Below, in pieces: positions 8,422 to 16,842 of a stretch of DNA of 40,405 bases. Numbering within the stretch: the first letter of the stretch is position 1; each line of letters opens with the position of its first letter. A program made the position numbers and the translations under genes. The DNA comes from Verrucomicrobiota bacterium. GTDB lineage: Bacteria > Verrucomicrobiota > Kiritimatiellia > RFP12 > UBA1067. The stretch covers positions 1 through 40,405 of the forward strand of contig JAKJGY010000017.1 of assembly GCA_022704145.1 (NCBI GenBank), in the 5' to 3' direction. The notes under the pieces were generated by a model. It did not search any database and was not told the origin of the DNA. It was given only the letters and a program-made list of their open reading frames with translations.

Positions 8422-10788
8422 ATGAAGGCACTCCTCATTCTCAGATCATGCGTGCTGGCCGTGCCGTTAGCGGCCGTGCTTGGCGCTGACACCGCCGGGC
8501 CGGCCGCGAGCGCCGATATACCGCACTGGCGGCGGACGGAGGGCCAGCTTGAAGCGAAAGTGGGCAGCTACAAAGGGCGGAACGTGATCTTCGTCAACAG
8601 TAAGCCGATGGCGCCGCTGATGTACTCCGGAACTGAGCACAGCCGCGAAACGTGGGTCGGCCAGCCGCGTGCGAGCATTGAGGCCTTCAGCGCGCTGGGC
8701 TACGAGATTGTCCAGACGGACATGTGGCTCAAGTACTCCCTGCGCCCCGACGGCACCCTCGATGTGGCCGGTCTTCGCCGGCAGCTCGCCGGCATCTTGG
8801 AGGTCAACCCCGACGCTAAGCTCGTCGTACGCATTAACGTCTCCGCCCCGCGTTGGTGGCTGGAGCAACATCCGGCCGAGCGCTGCAAGACGACCGTTGA
8901 GCAGCCGGAGAAGGACGTCTTCGGAGGCAACCGCGCCGAGAGCCTCGCCTCCGAGGCGTACGCCGCATTTGCCGGCCGCTATCTGAAGCTCTTTCTGGAG
9001 CAACTGTCTCAGACGCCGGAGGGCGACCGTGTGATCGGCTTCCACATCGGTGGCGGTGTCTATGGCGAGTGGCACTATTACGGCATCTACAACGAGCCGG
9101 ACGCCTCGGAGCCGATGAAGAAGACGTTCGGCGCCTTTGCGCTGGCGCGGTACGGTTCGCTTGAGCGGGTCAACGCCGCTTGGAGGACGGCGTTCGCCAC
9201 GCTCTCCGACGTGTCCGTGCCGTCTTTTGCGAGACGCTATGAGCTGGCCGACGGCGACTTCCGCGACCCGCAGTACGACCGCTATGTCATCGACTACTAT
9301 GAATGCCAGCAGGCGGTCGTGGCCTCGCTGGTCAACGGGCTGGCCAAGATCGCCAAAGAAGCGTGGCCGCGCCCCGCCGTCGTCGGCTTGTTCTACGGCT
9401 ACTTCTACGGCGGCTGGACGGTCGGTGCGCAGGCGAGCCAGTTCGACATCAAGACGCTGTTCCGAAGCCCGTATGTGGACTACTTCTCCGGGCCGTATGC
9501 GTCGCGAAACATGCTGGGTTCGGGGGTTCCGCGCAGCCTCGTACAGAGCGTGGCGCTCAACGGCAAGGTCTGGATCACCGAGCACGATGGCGGCACCCAC
9601 CTCGGCCACGTGGGGGACGTCAAGTTTCCCGACTTACCCAGAGACGAAGCGGAGTCGATCGCCCGAATGCGCCGTAACTTCATGTACGGCCTCACGGATA
9701 ACGCAGGACAGTGGTGGTATGACTTCGGGCCGAAGAACAAAAGCGGCTCGTGGAATTCGCCGGCGATGCTGGCTGAAGCCAAGCGCTTGCTGGACCTGGC
9801 CAACGCCCGCCTCGAACAGCCCTACGAAAAGCCGTCGGATGTGTTGGTGGTTTACGACATGGAGTCATTTCTTCTCATGCGCCCCGCGAAAGCCGACCGG
9901 CTCACCACGAAGATCACCGAGTCTATGACCGATTCGCTGCTGGGCACGGGCGCCGCCGTTGACCGCATCTTCCTGATGGATTTGGACGCCGTTGACCTCT
10001 CTCGCTACAAGCTCGTCATCTTCGGCAACACCTTCTTGCTGAGCCAGGCCCAGCGTGCCTTGATCAAACAGCGCGTGATGACGAGCGGACGCACCGTTGT
10101 GTTCATGTCGGGGGCAGGCTACAGCGACGGCAAGAGCAACAGCTCTGCGGCGATGTCCGATCTGATCGGTATCCGCATAGAAAAGACAACCGACGCCGAG
10201 TCGCCCGTCACCGCAACCATTGGCAGCGAAACCGCCGAGCTGGATGCTCGCGGCGTGACCAGCCGGTTCACCGTGACTGACGCCGAAGCCCGTGCGCTCG
10301 GCGCCTCTCGTTCCGGGGCAACAGTCGCGGCTGTCAAAGACGTTCAGGGCTGTCGCGTGTATTACTTCGGCGTGCCACTCAAGGCGCCTTTGCCGTTTTT
10401 TAAAGCGCTCCTGCGCGAGGCAGGCGTTCGCTTCTGGCTGGAGAACACGGTTGAGCAAGACTACGCCTCCATCGGCGGAGGCATGATTGGGCTCTACTCT
10501 GTACAAGGCGGCGACAAAACCATCAAGCCGCAGAACGGAATACCGGTGCAGGTTTCTCTACCACCGTTCTCGGCGCAGTATTTCGACCTGCGAACCGGCG
10601 CATCTTTGAACACGGTTCGGCAGGCCTTCGGTGGCGGGACTGGGTTAGCGCGCAATCGCGACAGCGCGGCGAACATTGCATTGAAGCCCGGCAAAGCCGC
10701 GAAGCTCAATGGCGTTTTGCAAGGTTCCAAAGGCGCCACCCTCAGCCACAACAGGTTCGAACCGGAGCGCCCGAAGTCCAACCCATGA
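8422..10788 (+). CDS. Secreted GH42-like (clan GH-A) beta-galactosidase
   Basis: 788 residues from the ATG at 8422, chosen because AGGTGG stands five bases upstream and the product then begins directly with a signal peptide (MKALLILRSCVLAVPLAAVL). An in-frame ATG at 8404 overlaps the GH97 stop as ATGA and is the alternative. A TIM barrel of about 420 residues holds a likely acid/base Glu216 in 'GVYGEWHYYG' and a likely nucleophile Glu387 in 'KVWITEHDGG', the two-glutamate layout of clan GH-A. From about residue 470 a Rossmann-like domain (PSDVLVVYDMESF ... YKLVIFGNTF) matches the GATase-like trimerisation domain of GH42 enzymes. Exo-hydrolysis of beta-galactosides is the family expectation; related GH-A families with the same layout remain possible. 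Confidence 0.78.
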   Translation: MKALLILRSCVLAVPLAAVLGADTAGPAASADIPHWRRTEGQLEAKVGSYKGRNVIFVNSKPMAPLMYSGTEHSRETWVGQPRASIEAFSALGYEIVQTDMWLKYSLRPDGTLDVAGLRRQLAGILEVNPDAKLVVRINVSAPRWWLEQHPAERCKTTVEQPEKDVFGGNRAESLASEAYAAFAGRYLKLFLEQLSQTPEGDRVIGFHIGGGVYGEWHYYGIYNEPDASEPMKKTFGAFALARYGSLERVNAAWRTAFATLSDVSVPSFARRYELADGDFRDPQYDRYVIDYYECQQAVVASLVNGLAKIAKEAWPRPAVVGLFYGYFYGGWTVGAQASQFDIKTLFRSPYVDYFSGPYASRNMLGSGVPRSLVQSVALNGKVWITEHDGGTHLGHVGDVKFPDLPRDEAESIARMRRNFMYGLTDNAGQWWYDFGPKNKSGSWNSPAMLAEAKRLLDLANARLEQPYEKPSDVLVVYDMESFLLMRPAKADRLTTKITESMTDSLLGTGAAVDRIFLMDLDAVDLSRYKLVIFGNTFLLSQAQRALIKQRVMTSGRTVVFMSGAGYSDGKSNSSAAMSDLIGIRIEKTTDAESPVTATIGSETAELDARGVTSRFTVTDAEARALGASRSGATVAAVKDVQGCRVYYFGVPLKAPLPFFKALLREAGVRFWLENTVEQDYASIGGGMIGLYSVQGGDKTIKPQNGIPVQVSLPPFSAQYFDLRTGASLNTVRQAFGGGTGLARNRDSAANIALKPGKAAKLNGVLQGSKGATLSHNRFEPERPKSNP

Positions 10789-10834
10789 AACTCGCTCACA
10801 CTTTACGACACACAGTCTTCTTAGGAGAACGCTG

Positions 10835-12151
10835 ATGAAAGGAGCGTTTATCAAAGCGGGGGCCGGATGGCTGCTCGCACTTGCCGCGCGAGCGGCGGAC
10901 CCGCTCGCGCCGTACCTCGACGGCAAGGTACCGGAGATCGTGCGCGAAATCGCGGTTACGAACGCGGTGCCCGGCAACGTCGCGCTGCGGCAGGTGGTGT
11001 TCAAGTCTCGCGAAGACTCCGAGATCTTCGCCGCCATCGCGTCGCCCAAGGCGCCGGGCAAGCACCCCGGCCTGCTGGTGCTGCACGGCGGCGGCGGGTG
11101 CGCCGAGGTCGACAAGGCCGTGGCGTGGGCGCAGCGCGGCTACGTCGCGGTCGCGCCGGACCTGCCGGGCATCGCGGAGCCCAAGAAGCTGACGGCCAGC
11201 AAAGGCAAGTGGAGCGCGCTCAAGTACGGCGAAGGCCGCTGGGTCGCGTCACCCGACGCCAGCGCGAGCGTGATCTTCGACGCCGTGCTGAGCGCCATGA
11301 AGTCGCTCGAGCTGCTGCGCGCGCAGCCGGACGTGGATCCGGCGCGCATCGGCGTGGTGGGCATCTCGTGGGGCGGCTACATGACCACGATGGTCTGCGG
11401 CCTCGCGGGCGAGCGGGTACGCGCCGGCTTCGCGGTGTTCGGCTGCGGCTTCTACGACCTGACCGCGCAGCTCAACGGCCCGAAATCCACGCTCGGCAAG
11501 ATGCCCGAGGAGGAGCGCGAGCGCTGGCTGGCGCACCTCGACGCGGGCCGCCGCGCGCCGGGTATGCGCGCGTCGTTCTTCATCGCGGCTGCGGCCAACG
11601 ACTTCTTCTACTGGCCGCGCGCGGTGCAGGCGACACTGGACGCGATCCCGGACGAGAAGAACCACCTCTATGCGCCGAACGCGAACCACAAGGTGCCGCT
11701 GCCCGGCGGCACGGTCTTCCCCAAGGAGGCTTCCGCGCCGTTCAAGCCCACGGCGTTCCAGCCGGTTCCCACGCCGAGCGGCAGCAAGGCGAACTGGCTC
11801 GCGATGGAGGTGCCGTACTTCGAGTACTACCTGAAGGGAGAAGGCCAGCCGCTGCCGCGGGTGGCCGTGGAAAAGACGGGCGACCCGCGCCTCGCGCGTT
11901 TCCGGATCGACGCGCCGCTCCCCATCGCGCGCGCCGAGGTCTGGTGGGCGAAAGAAGACCCCGATGTGATGAAGCGTCAGTGGCAGGCGCTGCCCGCCGC
12001 GCCTGCGGAGGACGGGCGGTACGAGGCGCGGCTGCCGCCCGAGGCCGCCGACTGGTTTGCCGTCGCCTCGGACGAGCGGCCGGTGACCGTGTCGGGCGAC
12101 CTGATCCACCTGGCCGCGCCGCGCGAGGCCGCTGAAAATGGAGTTCCATGA
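10835..12151 (+). CDS. Secreted alpha/beta-hydrolase esterase (dienelactone-hydrolase/acetyl-esterase type)
   Basis: 438 residues. The start at 10835 is set by AGGAG seven bases upstream and by the signal peptide that follows (MKGAFIKAGAGWLLALAARA). The frame is open upstream to 10709 but that overlaps the preceding gene. A canonical hydrolase core is visible: 'LLVLHGGGGCAEVDKAV' for the oxyanion strand, nucleophile Ser178 in 'GISWGGYM', Asp256 in 'AAANDFF' and His285 in 'NANHKVP', giving a plausible Ser-Asp-His triad. The roughly 110 C-terminal residues look like an added beta domain. In this operon it most likely removes ester substituents from the glycan so that the glycosidases can act. 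ATGA overlap couples it to the next small ORF. Confidence 0.82.
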   Translation: MKGAFIKAGAGWLLALAARAADPLAPYLDGKVPEIVREIAVTNAVPGNVALRQVVFKSREDSEIFAAIASPKAPGKHPGLLVLHGGGGCAEVDKAVAWAQRGYVAVAPDLPGIAEPKKLTASKGKWSALKYGEGRWVASPDASASVIFDAVLSAMKSLELLRAQPDVDPARIGVVGISWGGYMTTMVCGLAGERVRAGFAVFGCGFYDLTAQLNGPKSTLGKMPEEERERWLAHLDAGRRAPGMRASFFIAAAANDFFYWPRAVQATLDAIPDEKNHLYAPNANHKVPLPGGTVFPKEASAPFKPTAFQPVPTPSGSKANWLAMEVPYFEYYLKGEGQPLPRVAVEKTGDPRLARFRIDAPLPIARAEVWWAKEDPDVMKRQWQALPAAPAEDGRYEARLPPEAADWFAVASDERPVTVSGDLIHLAAPREAAENGVP

Positions 12152-12408
12152 GGGTAAGCGTCACCAGACTCGCGCTCTGCCTCGCGGCTTGGATGACCGC
12201 GGGCCTAGCGGCCGCGCAGGCGGGCGGGGCCGCGCGCGACATCACTTTCATAGTGATCTCGGGTAAACAGCGCCGCGCGCTGTACGAGTTGCTCGCTGGC
12301 CACGTATCAGGCCCGGGCTGGAGCGGCGACCCGGCCCGCTTCTTCGTGAAGTCGTTGAAACCAAACGCGGCCGGCCTGCCGACTGGTGGCAAAGGAGTGT
12401 CCCAATGA
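12148..12408 (+). CDS. Small exported protein, possibly an internally deleted remnant
   Basis: 86 residues, joined to both neighbours by ATGA overlaps (start over the esterase stop, stop over the GH98 start). An AAAGGAG sequence for the next gene lies inside its 3' end. It has a clear signal peptide (residues 1 to about 24, ending AAAQA) followed by 'RDITFIVISGKQRRALYELL'. No domain is complete. The segment 'ARDITFIVIS' resembles the first strand of metallophosphoesterases (which continue D-x-H), and 'GKQRRALYELLAG' resembles a helix of such enzymes, so an in-frame shrunken metallophosphoesterase is one reading. This is inference; it could also be a genuine small secreted protein. The perfect operon junctions argue that it is translated. 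Confidence 0.5.
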   Translation: MRVSVTRLALCLAAWMTAGLAAAQAGGAARDITFIVISGKQRRALYELLAGHVSGPGWSGDPARFFVKSLKPNAAGLPTGGKGVSQ

Positions 12409-15400
12409 GCAGACATAACGCGGTGTGTGCGGTTGGAATTGCGTTTTCGCTGCTGGCTCCGCGCGCGCCGGCGGCGGCCGCGCCGGACGGGGCGCGGACG
12501 GTCGCGCTGGTGAACTACGCGCGGTGGCCGGTGCACGCGGCCGCCGTAGCGCTCGACGCCCAGGCGTTCGGCGGGCCGGTGCGCCTGCGGCGCGCGGACA
12601 CCGGCGCCGCCGTGACGCTGGCGCGCGACGCGGAGCGGCTCACCCTCTTCGCGAGCCTGGCTCCGACCTCGCGCCTCGACCTCGTCGCCGAGCGCGCGGA
12701 GCGCTGGGAGGTCGCGCCTGTTGCGGCGGCCACCACGAACAGCCTGTCCAACGGCGTGCTCCGTTTCGCGCTCGAGCGCCGCGGCTGGCGCCTCGGGTTC
12801 GCCTCGGAGCGGGCGTCGCTGATCGAAAACGGCGCGCTGGACTTCTGGGTCGACACGCAGAACCGCGGCCGGATCTCGAACGGCGACACCGTGTACGTGA
12901 AGGGGCTTGGCCTGAGCCGCTTCGCGGACGCGCCGGTCGAGCGGAGCGAGGCGTCGGTCGACGCGCAGGGGCGCCCCTCGCTCACGCAGATGCGGCACCT
13001 GGGCGCGATGAAAGTGACCGAGACCTTCGAGCTGCCGCCGGGCCAGCCGCTGCTGGTCTGCCGCGTGCAGTGGAAGAACGAGGGCGATCAGCCGCTGTGG
13101 GTCGCGTACGTCGGCAGCGGCAACGGTATCGCCGGCCGCTGGTCGCGGGAGCTGCTGCCCGGCCCGTTGATCGAGCGCAAGAAGTCGCCGCTGCAGGGCG
13201 ACATCAACGGCTCCGAGACGCGCTGCGCGTGGCTCGGCGGGCTCTGCCGCATCAGCATGGAGTCACCCGCCAGCGGCTGCGGCGTCGGGCTCTCGACGCT
13301 GCTGCCCACGCCCGGCAAAGTGGGCCAGGGCTCGATGATCTGGGGCTGCGGGTATTCCGGCTTCCAGTGCAACTTCATAGACCCTGTACAAGGACAGTTT
13401 CCGTTTCTCGTCAAGCCAGGCGAGGCGCTCGACAACGGCTTCGTCTTTTACGCGGCGCAGGCGGGCGCCAGCGTGTTCCGCGAGACGGTCGGCCTCTGGC
13501 GGTCGCTGCAGGACGGGAAGACGCCGGCGATGCCGCCGCCGTGCGCGGTCTTCGTGGACGGCCGGCCGCTGGCGGCCCAGACGGTCACGGGCGTGGAGGC
13601 GCGCGCCGACGCCACGCTCGCGTTGCGGCTCGACTTTAACCGGCGCTTCGCGTGCCGTGTGGCCGGCGCGTGCCGGCTCGTGGCGCGGCCGTTCGCCGGA
13701 GGCAAGAAGCCGGTCGTGCTGCTCGACACGCGTGAGGCCGGGCCGCACGCGCTCGACCTCAACGCGCTGACGGGCTGGAGCGACGAGGTCGCCTTCGCGC
13801 TTGCGAAGGAGGGCGCGGCCACGGTCACAATCGCTGAAACGCTGCCGGTCGCGCCGGTCCCGCTCTCGCCTGTGGCGGACGCACAGATGACCGACCTCGC
13901 GGCGATGTTCCGCTGGGCGCCGATCCCGATGGTCACCGACTACGACCTGCAGTGGGCGCGCTCGCCCGACTTCGCGGCGGCCGCCTGCGAAGTGCGCGTG
14001 ACGAGCAGCCAGGAGTACCCGTGGTACCTCGTGCCCGACGACCAGCTCCCCGCGCCGGGCCGCTGGCACTGGCGCGTCCGCGGCGTGAAGGGCGACGTCC
14101 TCGGCGCGTGGTCCGAGCCGCGCGCGTTCACGGTCGACAGCGACCGCACGAAGCGGCCCCTCAAGCGTCCGCTCACGCCTGAGCGGCCGCTTTTCACGCT
14201 GGAGGCCTCCAAGGTGCTGAGCTTCACCAACTTCGTCGCCGACGTGCCGGCCGATCTCGCGCCGTACGTCGGCATCATCGCGGAGGGCTTCGAGGCCAAG
14301 GGCATACCCGTGACCGAGTTCGCCAAGGGGATGGAGCGCCTGCCGCACGCGCTGCTGCTGCGCAGCCACTGGGTCGGGCTGGCGGACATCGAGTGGCTCT
14401 TCCAGCACGTGCCGAACTTCGTGGGCATCCAGGGCGGCGAGCACCTCAGCTCGCTCAGCCGCGACAGCAAGGACGGCGAGATGCGCTACCACCACCGGCT
14501 GGCACGCCTGTGCGCCAAGTACGGCATGTTCTACCAGGAGGCGGACGGCACCTACAAGGACGACAAGTGGCAGGAGCTGATGGACAAGCAGGGCGACTTC
14601 GTTCGTGAACTCGGCCCGTGGCTGGTGCTGTCGCAGAAGAACAACATCATCCGGCGGCAGTTCTACTCGCAGAGCGCCGCGCTCGGGCTCTGGCTGGGCG
14701 GGATCACGCACGGCCACGGCGCGTGGGAGGACGGCGGCTTCTACTGGCAGAACGCCGGCTTCGGCGAGCTGGGGCAGTGCGCGGGCGAGCGCAGCGGCGT
14801 GCTCAAGACCATGCCCCGCATCTTCTGGAACCTGGTGTTCGTGATGGGCGTGGCCCGCGGCTGTTGCATCTACAGCCTCGACGGGCAGACGCTGATGGTG
14901 AGCCCCAAGGAGGTCGAGCGCTTCCCCAAGGAGATTCCGCGCGCGGTCATCTGGCTGACGACGGGCGAGACGACCGACGTGTTCAAGCGCTTTGTCGCGC
15001 CGCTGGTCCGCGGCGTGGTGCAGCACCGGCTCGTGCCGTCGCGCGAGGAGGTGCTGGCGGGCGTGCGGCTCGCGGTCTACAACGACATGAAGGGCCGGGG
15101 CGACGAGGCGGCATGGCCGCACTATGTCGAGTACGGTCCGCTTTACGCGAACACGTACGGCTTCGGCAAGATGGGCAACATCAGCGGCCAGCTCTGGGAG
15201 TTCTTCCCGAACACCGGCCGCTACGGCTTCATTCCCGTGCTGCCGCAGGGCGACGAGCCGCTCGGGCGCGGCGTCGCGAACGTGCCCGTCTCCGCGCTCC
15301 AGAGCGCCGAGGCCGTGAAGGCGCGCTTCGACGCGGCGTACCCGGCTTGGTACGCGGGCGACGCGTGGGCGTGCCGTGTCGGCGACACGCTGGCGGTGCT

Positions 15401-15740
15401 GAACGCGAATGAGAACGTGGACGTCGCGCAGCGCTTCGACGTGCCGCTGCGCGCCAGCGTAGCGCAGAGCGTGGCCGGCGCGCTGGAGCCGCACAGCTAT
15501 CTGCTCGGCAAGGTCGAGGGGCAGGGCGCGCGGCTCTGGCTGCAGCTTAACGGCGAGTATCCGGAGCGGCCGCAGGAGCTGCGGATCGTCTGCCCGCGCA
15601 AGCCGCAGTGGCTGGTCGAGCCCGCCGCGGCGGCGCTGGAGCAGACGTGGGACGAGGCCGCGCGGACGCTGCGGCTGCGCCTCTCCTTCAAGAGCGGCGC
15701 CGTCGAAGTGACGGTGAAGAGCGTGCGAGACACCCGATGA
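12405..15740 (+). CDS. Secreted multidomain GH98-type endo-glycosidase
   Basis: 1111 residues with a signal peptide (about 1-26). Residues about 30-480 form beta-rich domains of unclear family. Residues about 487-580 are FN3-like ('FRWAPIPMVTDYDLQWARS' to 'WHWRVRG'), like the front domain of the first operon gene. Residues about 605-900 resemble the GH98 catalytic barrel: 'PADLAPYVGII', 'HVPNFVGIQGGEHLSSL', 'YHHRLARLCAKYGMFYQEAD', 'GPWLVLSQKNNIIRRQFYSQ', 'SAALGLWLGG'. Known GH98 enzymes are endo-acting (blood-group endo-beta-galactosidase, endo-xylanase). The Glu in 'GGEHLS' is a catalytic candidate. Residues 900-1111 form a C-terminal beta domain. A strong AAAGGAG site supports the ATG at 12405. 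It is probably the depolymerising enzyme of this operon. Confidence 0.72.
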   Translation: MSRHNAVCAVGIAFSLLAPRAPAAAAPDGARTVALVNYARWPVHAAAVALDAQAFGGPVRLRRADTGAAVTLARDAERLTLFASLAPTSRLDLVAERAERWEVAPVAAATTNSLSNGVLRFALERRGWRLGFASERASLIENGALDFWVDTQNRGRISNGDTVYVKGLGLSRFADAPVERSEASVDAQGRPSLTQMRHLGAMKVTETFELPPGQPLLVCRVQWKNEGDQPLWVAYVGSGNGIAGRWSRELLPGPLIERKKSPLQGDINGSETRCAWLGGLCRISMESPASGCGVGLSTLLPTPGKVGQGSMIWGCGYSGFQCNFIDPVQGQFPFLVKPGEALDNGFVFYAAQAGASVFRETVGLWRSLQDGKTPAMPPPCAVFVDGRPLAAQTVTGVEARADATLALRLDFNRRFACRVAGACRLVARPFAGGKKPVVLLDTREAGPHALDLNALTGWSDEVAFALAKEGAATVTIAETLPVAPVPLSPVADAQMTDLAAMFRWAPIPMVTDYDLQWARSPDFAAAACEVRVTSSQEYPWYLVPDDQLPAPGRWHWRVRGVKGDVLGAWSEPRAFTVDSDRTKRPLKRPLTPERPLFTLEASKVLSFTNFVADVPADLAPYVGIIAEGFEAKGIPVTEFAKGMERLPHALLLRSHWVGLADIEWLFQHVPNFVGIQGGEHLSSLSRDSKDGEMRYHHRLARLCAKYGMFYQEADGTYKDDKWQELMDKQGDFVRELGPWLVLSQKNNIIRRQFYSQSAALGLWLGGITHGHGAWEDGGFYWQNAGFGELGQCAGERSGVLKTMPRIFWNLVFVMGVARGCCIYSLDGQTLMVSPKEVERFPKEIPRAVIWLTTGETTDVFKRFVAPLVRGVVQHRLVPSREEVLAGVRLAVYNDMKGRGDEAAWPHYVEYGPLYANTYGFGKMGNISGQLWEFFPNTGRYGFIPVLPQGDEPLGRGVANVPVSALQSAEAVKARFDAAYPAWYAGDAWACRVGDTLAVLNANENVDVAQRFDVPLRASVAQSVAGALEPHSYLLGKVEGQGARLWLQLNGEYPERPQELRIVCPRKPQWLVEPAAAALEQTWDEAARTLRLRLSFKSGAVEVTVKSVRDTR

Positions 15741-15850
15741 CAACCTTCTACCTTGAAATGCTCAGTCCTGCAGCACTCACGTTCAAGGCGTGCGCGGAGC
15801 CTGATTCTTGGATTGGCGAATGCGGCGTCAAGCAGTTCCCGTACAACCGC
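15737..15850 (+). pseudogene. 5' fragment of a GNAT-family N-acetyltransferase
   Basis: An ATG overlaps the GH98 stop (ATGA) and encodes MTTFYLEMLSPAALTF followed by about 20 more residues ending 'VKQFPYNR'. This matches the conserved N-terminus of a GNAT subgroup in which the next residues are 'FLY' and then the acetyl-CoA-binding fold. Here the sequence changes abruptly to Arg/Gly-rich text with no GNAT core. The frame stays open to 16042 but passes through a hexamer repeat (giving GVGVGIGIGIE), so the downstream part is not a real protein. I read it as the truncated end of the operon. The family assignment is from memory of the N-terminal pattern only. Confidence 0.45.
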
Positions 15851-15988
15851 CAGGGCAAACGCATCTCATTCAAACTTGACGGGGCGGGTCTTGTCGCTCA
15901 AAGAACGGGCAGACTGCGAAGCTGTTGTCTCGAGCGCGCGGGTCTTTCCCAATCTGGAGTAAGAGAAAGACGAAGAAGATCAGAGATT

Positions 15989-16022
15989 GTCGGCGTCGGG
16001 GTCGGAATCGGTATCGGAATCG
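15989..16022. repeat. Hexamer tandem tract RTCGGN, left arm
   Basis: Six consecutive 6-bp units (GTCGGC, GTCGGG, GTCGGA, ATCGGT, ATCGGA, ATCGAA). The same unit occurs on the opposite strand at 16183-16224, so the two tracts form a large imperfect inverted repeat around about 160 bp. No gene is convincing between them on either strand. Confidence 0.8.
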
Positions 16023-16182
16023 AAAGGAAGCCGGATGGGTGACGGGAAAGAGAGGCTTGAATCTGCCTCTCGGGCATCGTGTCATGGAGCGCGTCGGCCT
16101 GGCGCAGCGCATCCGTGAGCCACAGGCCGGACCGAGCGCCTGCGACAACTCGATGAAGACACCGAAACGCTGACCGGAGAAT

Positions 16183-16224
16183 ATCGATACCGATTCCGAT
16201 ACCGACCCCGACCCCGACCCCGAG
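16183..16224. repeat. Hexamer tandem tract, right arm (inverted)
   Basis: On the minus strand it reads CTCGGG, GTCGGG, GTCGGG, GTCGGT, ATCGGA, ATCGGT, ATCGAT: the unit of the tract at 15989-16022 in opposite orientation. The pair could fold into a long cruciform or RNA stem. The stretch 15851-16842 holds no convincing gene, only this pair and the small hairpins and repeats listed next. Confidence 0.8.
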
Positions 16225-16405
16225 AAGACCATGGACTCCAACAACGGCGACGCACCGAACCCTCGCTCGCCTTCGGCTCACGGGTTCGGTGGTCACTGAC
16301 GCTGGAACTCAGGAAAACAGGATAAGAGTGGCGAGACCCTGAGAAGAGACACAACAAACGCGCGCCTTGCAATTATTTGGATAAATGAGACGCTTGCAAA
16401 ACCCC

Positions 16406-16433
16406 TATGGGACGACACGGAGGTCGTCCCTCC
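16406..16433 (-). repeat. REP-like hairpin with CTCCGT loop (copy 1)
   Basis: On the minus strand, GGAG is followed by an 8-bp perfect stem GGGACGAC / GTCGTCCC closing the six-base loop CTCCGT. The copy at 16465-16488 has the same plan on the other strand with a different stem but the identical loop. No T-run follows, so an intrinsic terminator is not supported. Confidence 0.7.
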
Positions 16434-16464
16434 AGTGCATGAAACGTCAGGTCGTCGAGAGATT

Positions 16465-16488
16465 GGAGGGTCGGGCTCCGTCCCGACC
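16465..16488 (+). repeat. REP-like hairpin with CTCCGT loop (copy 2)
   Basis: GGAG precedes a 7-bp perfect stem GGTCGGG / CCCGACC around the loop CTCCGT. It shares GGAGGG(A/T)CG and the loop with copy 1 in the opposite orientation, so both look like members of one dispersed family. Confidence 0.7.
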
Positions 16489-16658
16489 GTAAAACGTCCT
16501 CATCGTACGCCTTCCGAAGCCCGCCGTCAACGCCGGGCGTCAAAAAACGCCAGCCGGAACCGTCTCCGCGCCCTTCCGGCCCGCGCCCGACCTGACAGAA
16601 GCGCCTTTATCCGACTTCGCCGTATCCCGCAACCGCCGGAATAGGGGCAATTCATGTT

Positions 16659-16736
16659 CCTAATCCTATTCATGACGTAATCCTAATCTCTCCAACAGAA
16701 AGGATTATGATTAGGAGTACGATTATGATTAGGAGT
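16659..16736. repeat. TAATC/GATTA short-repeat tract with inverted halves
   Basis: The left half reads CCTAATCCTATTCATGACGT then AATCCTAATC. The right half contains GATTATGATTAGGAGT twice (16703-16718 and 16721-16736; 18-bp period), the same motif on the opposite strand. An AT-rich island in GC-rich DNA with no ORF. Confidence 0.7.
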
Positions 16737-16742
16737 GGTCTC

Positions 16743-16790
16743 GGCGCTTATCTTAGCGCCATTCGGGACAGGTCTTTAGAAGGACCTGTC
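16743..16790. other. Two adjacent hairpins downstream of vapC
   Basis: GGCGCT / AGCGCC with loop TATCTT (16743-16760), followed by GACAGGTC / GACCTGTC with an 8-base loop (16767-16790). They lie just after the vapC stop on the minus strand and may stop or shield its transcript, but neither has a T-run. The second has the same GACAGG-type arm as the hairpin at 17651-17670. Confidence 0.5.
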
Positions 16791-16842
16791 TGCTCGTTCA
16801 GCCGCTGGCGTATCGCGATGTTCCGCTCACAGAACGCTGCTA

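Noticed and set aside
13263..15743. 826-codon open frame antisense to the GH98 gene
   Set aside because: Arg/Val/Leu-rich shadow caused by high GC; no recognisable motif, no operon context, and fully overlapped by a convincing gene.
15870..16372. Overlapping ORFs with GVGVGIGIGI or SVSESVSI runs
   Set aside because: Products of the hexamer repeat tracts; no start signals or similarity outside the repeats.
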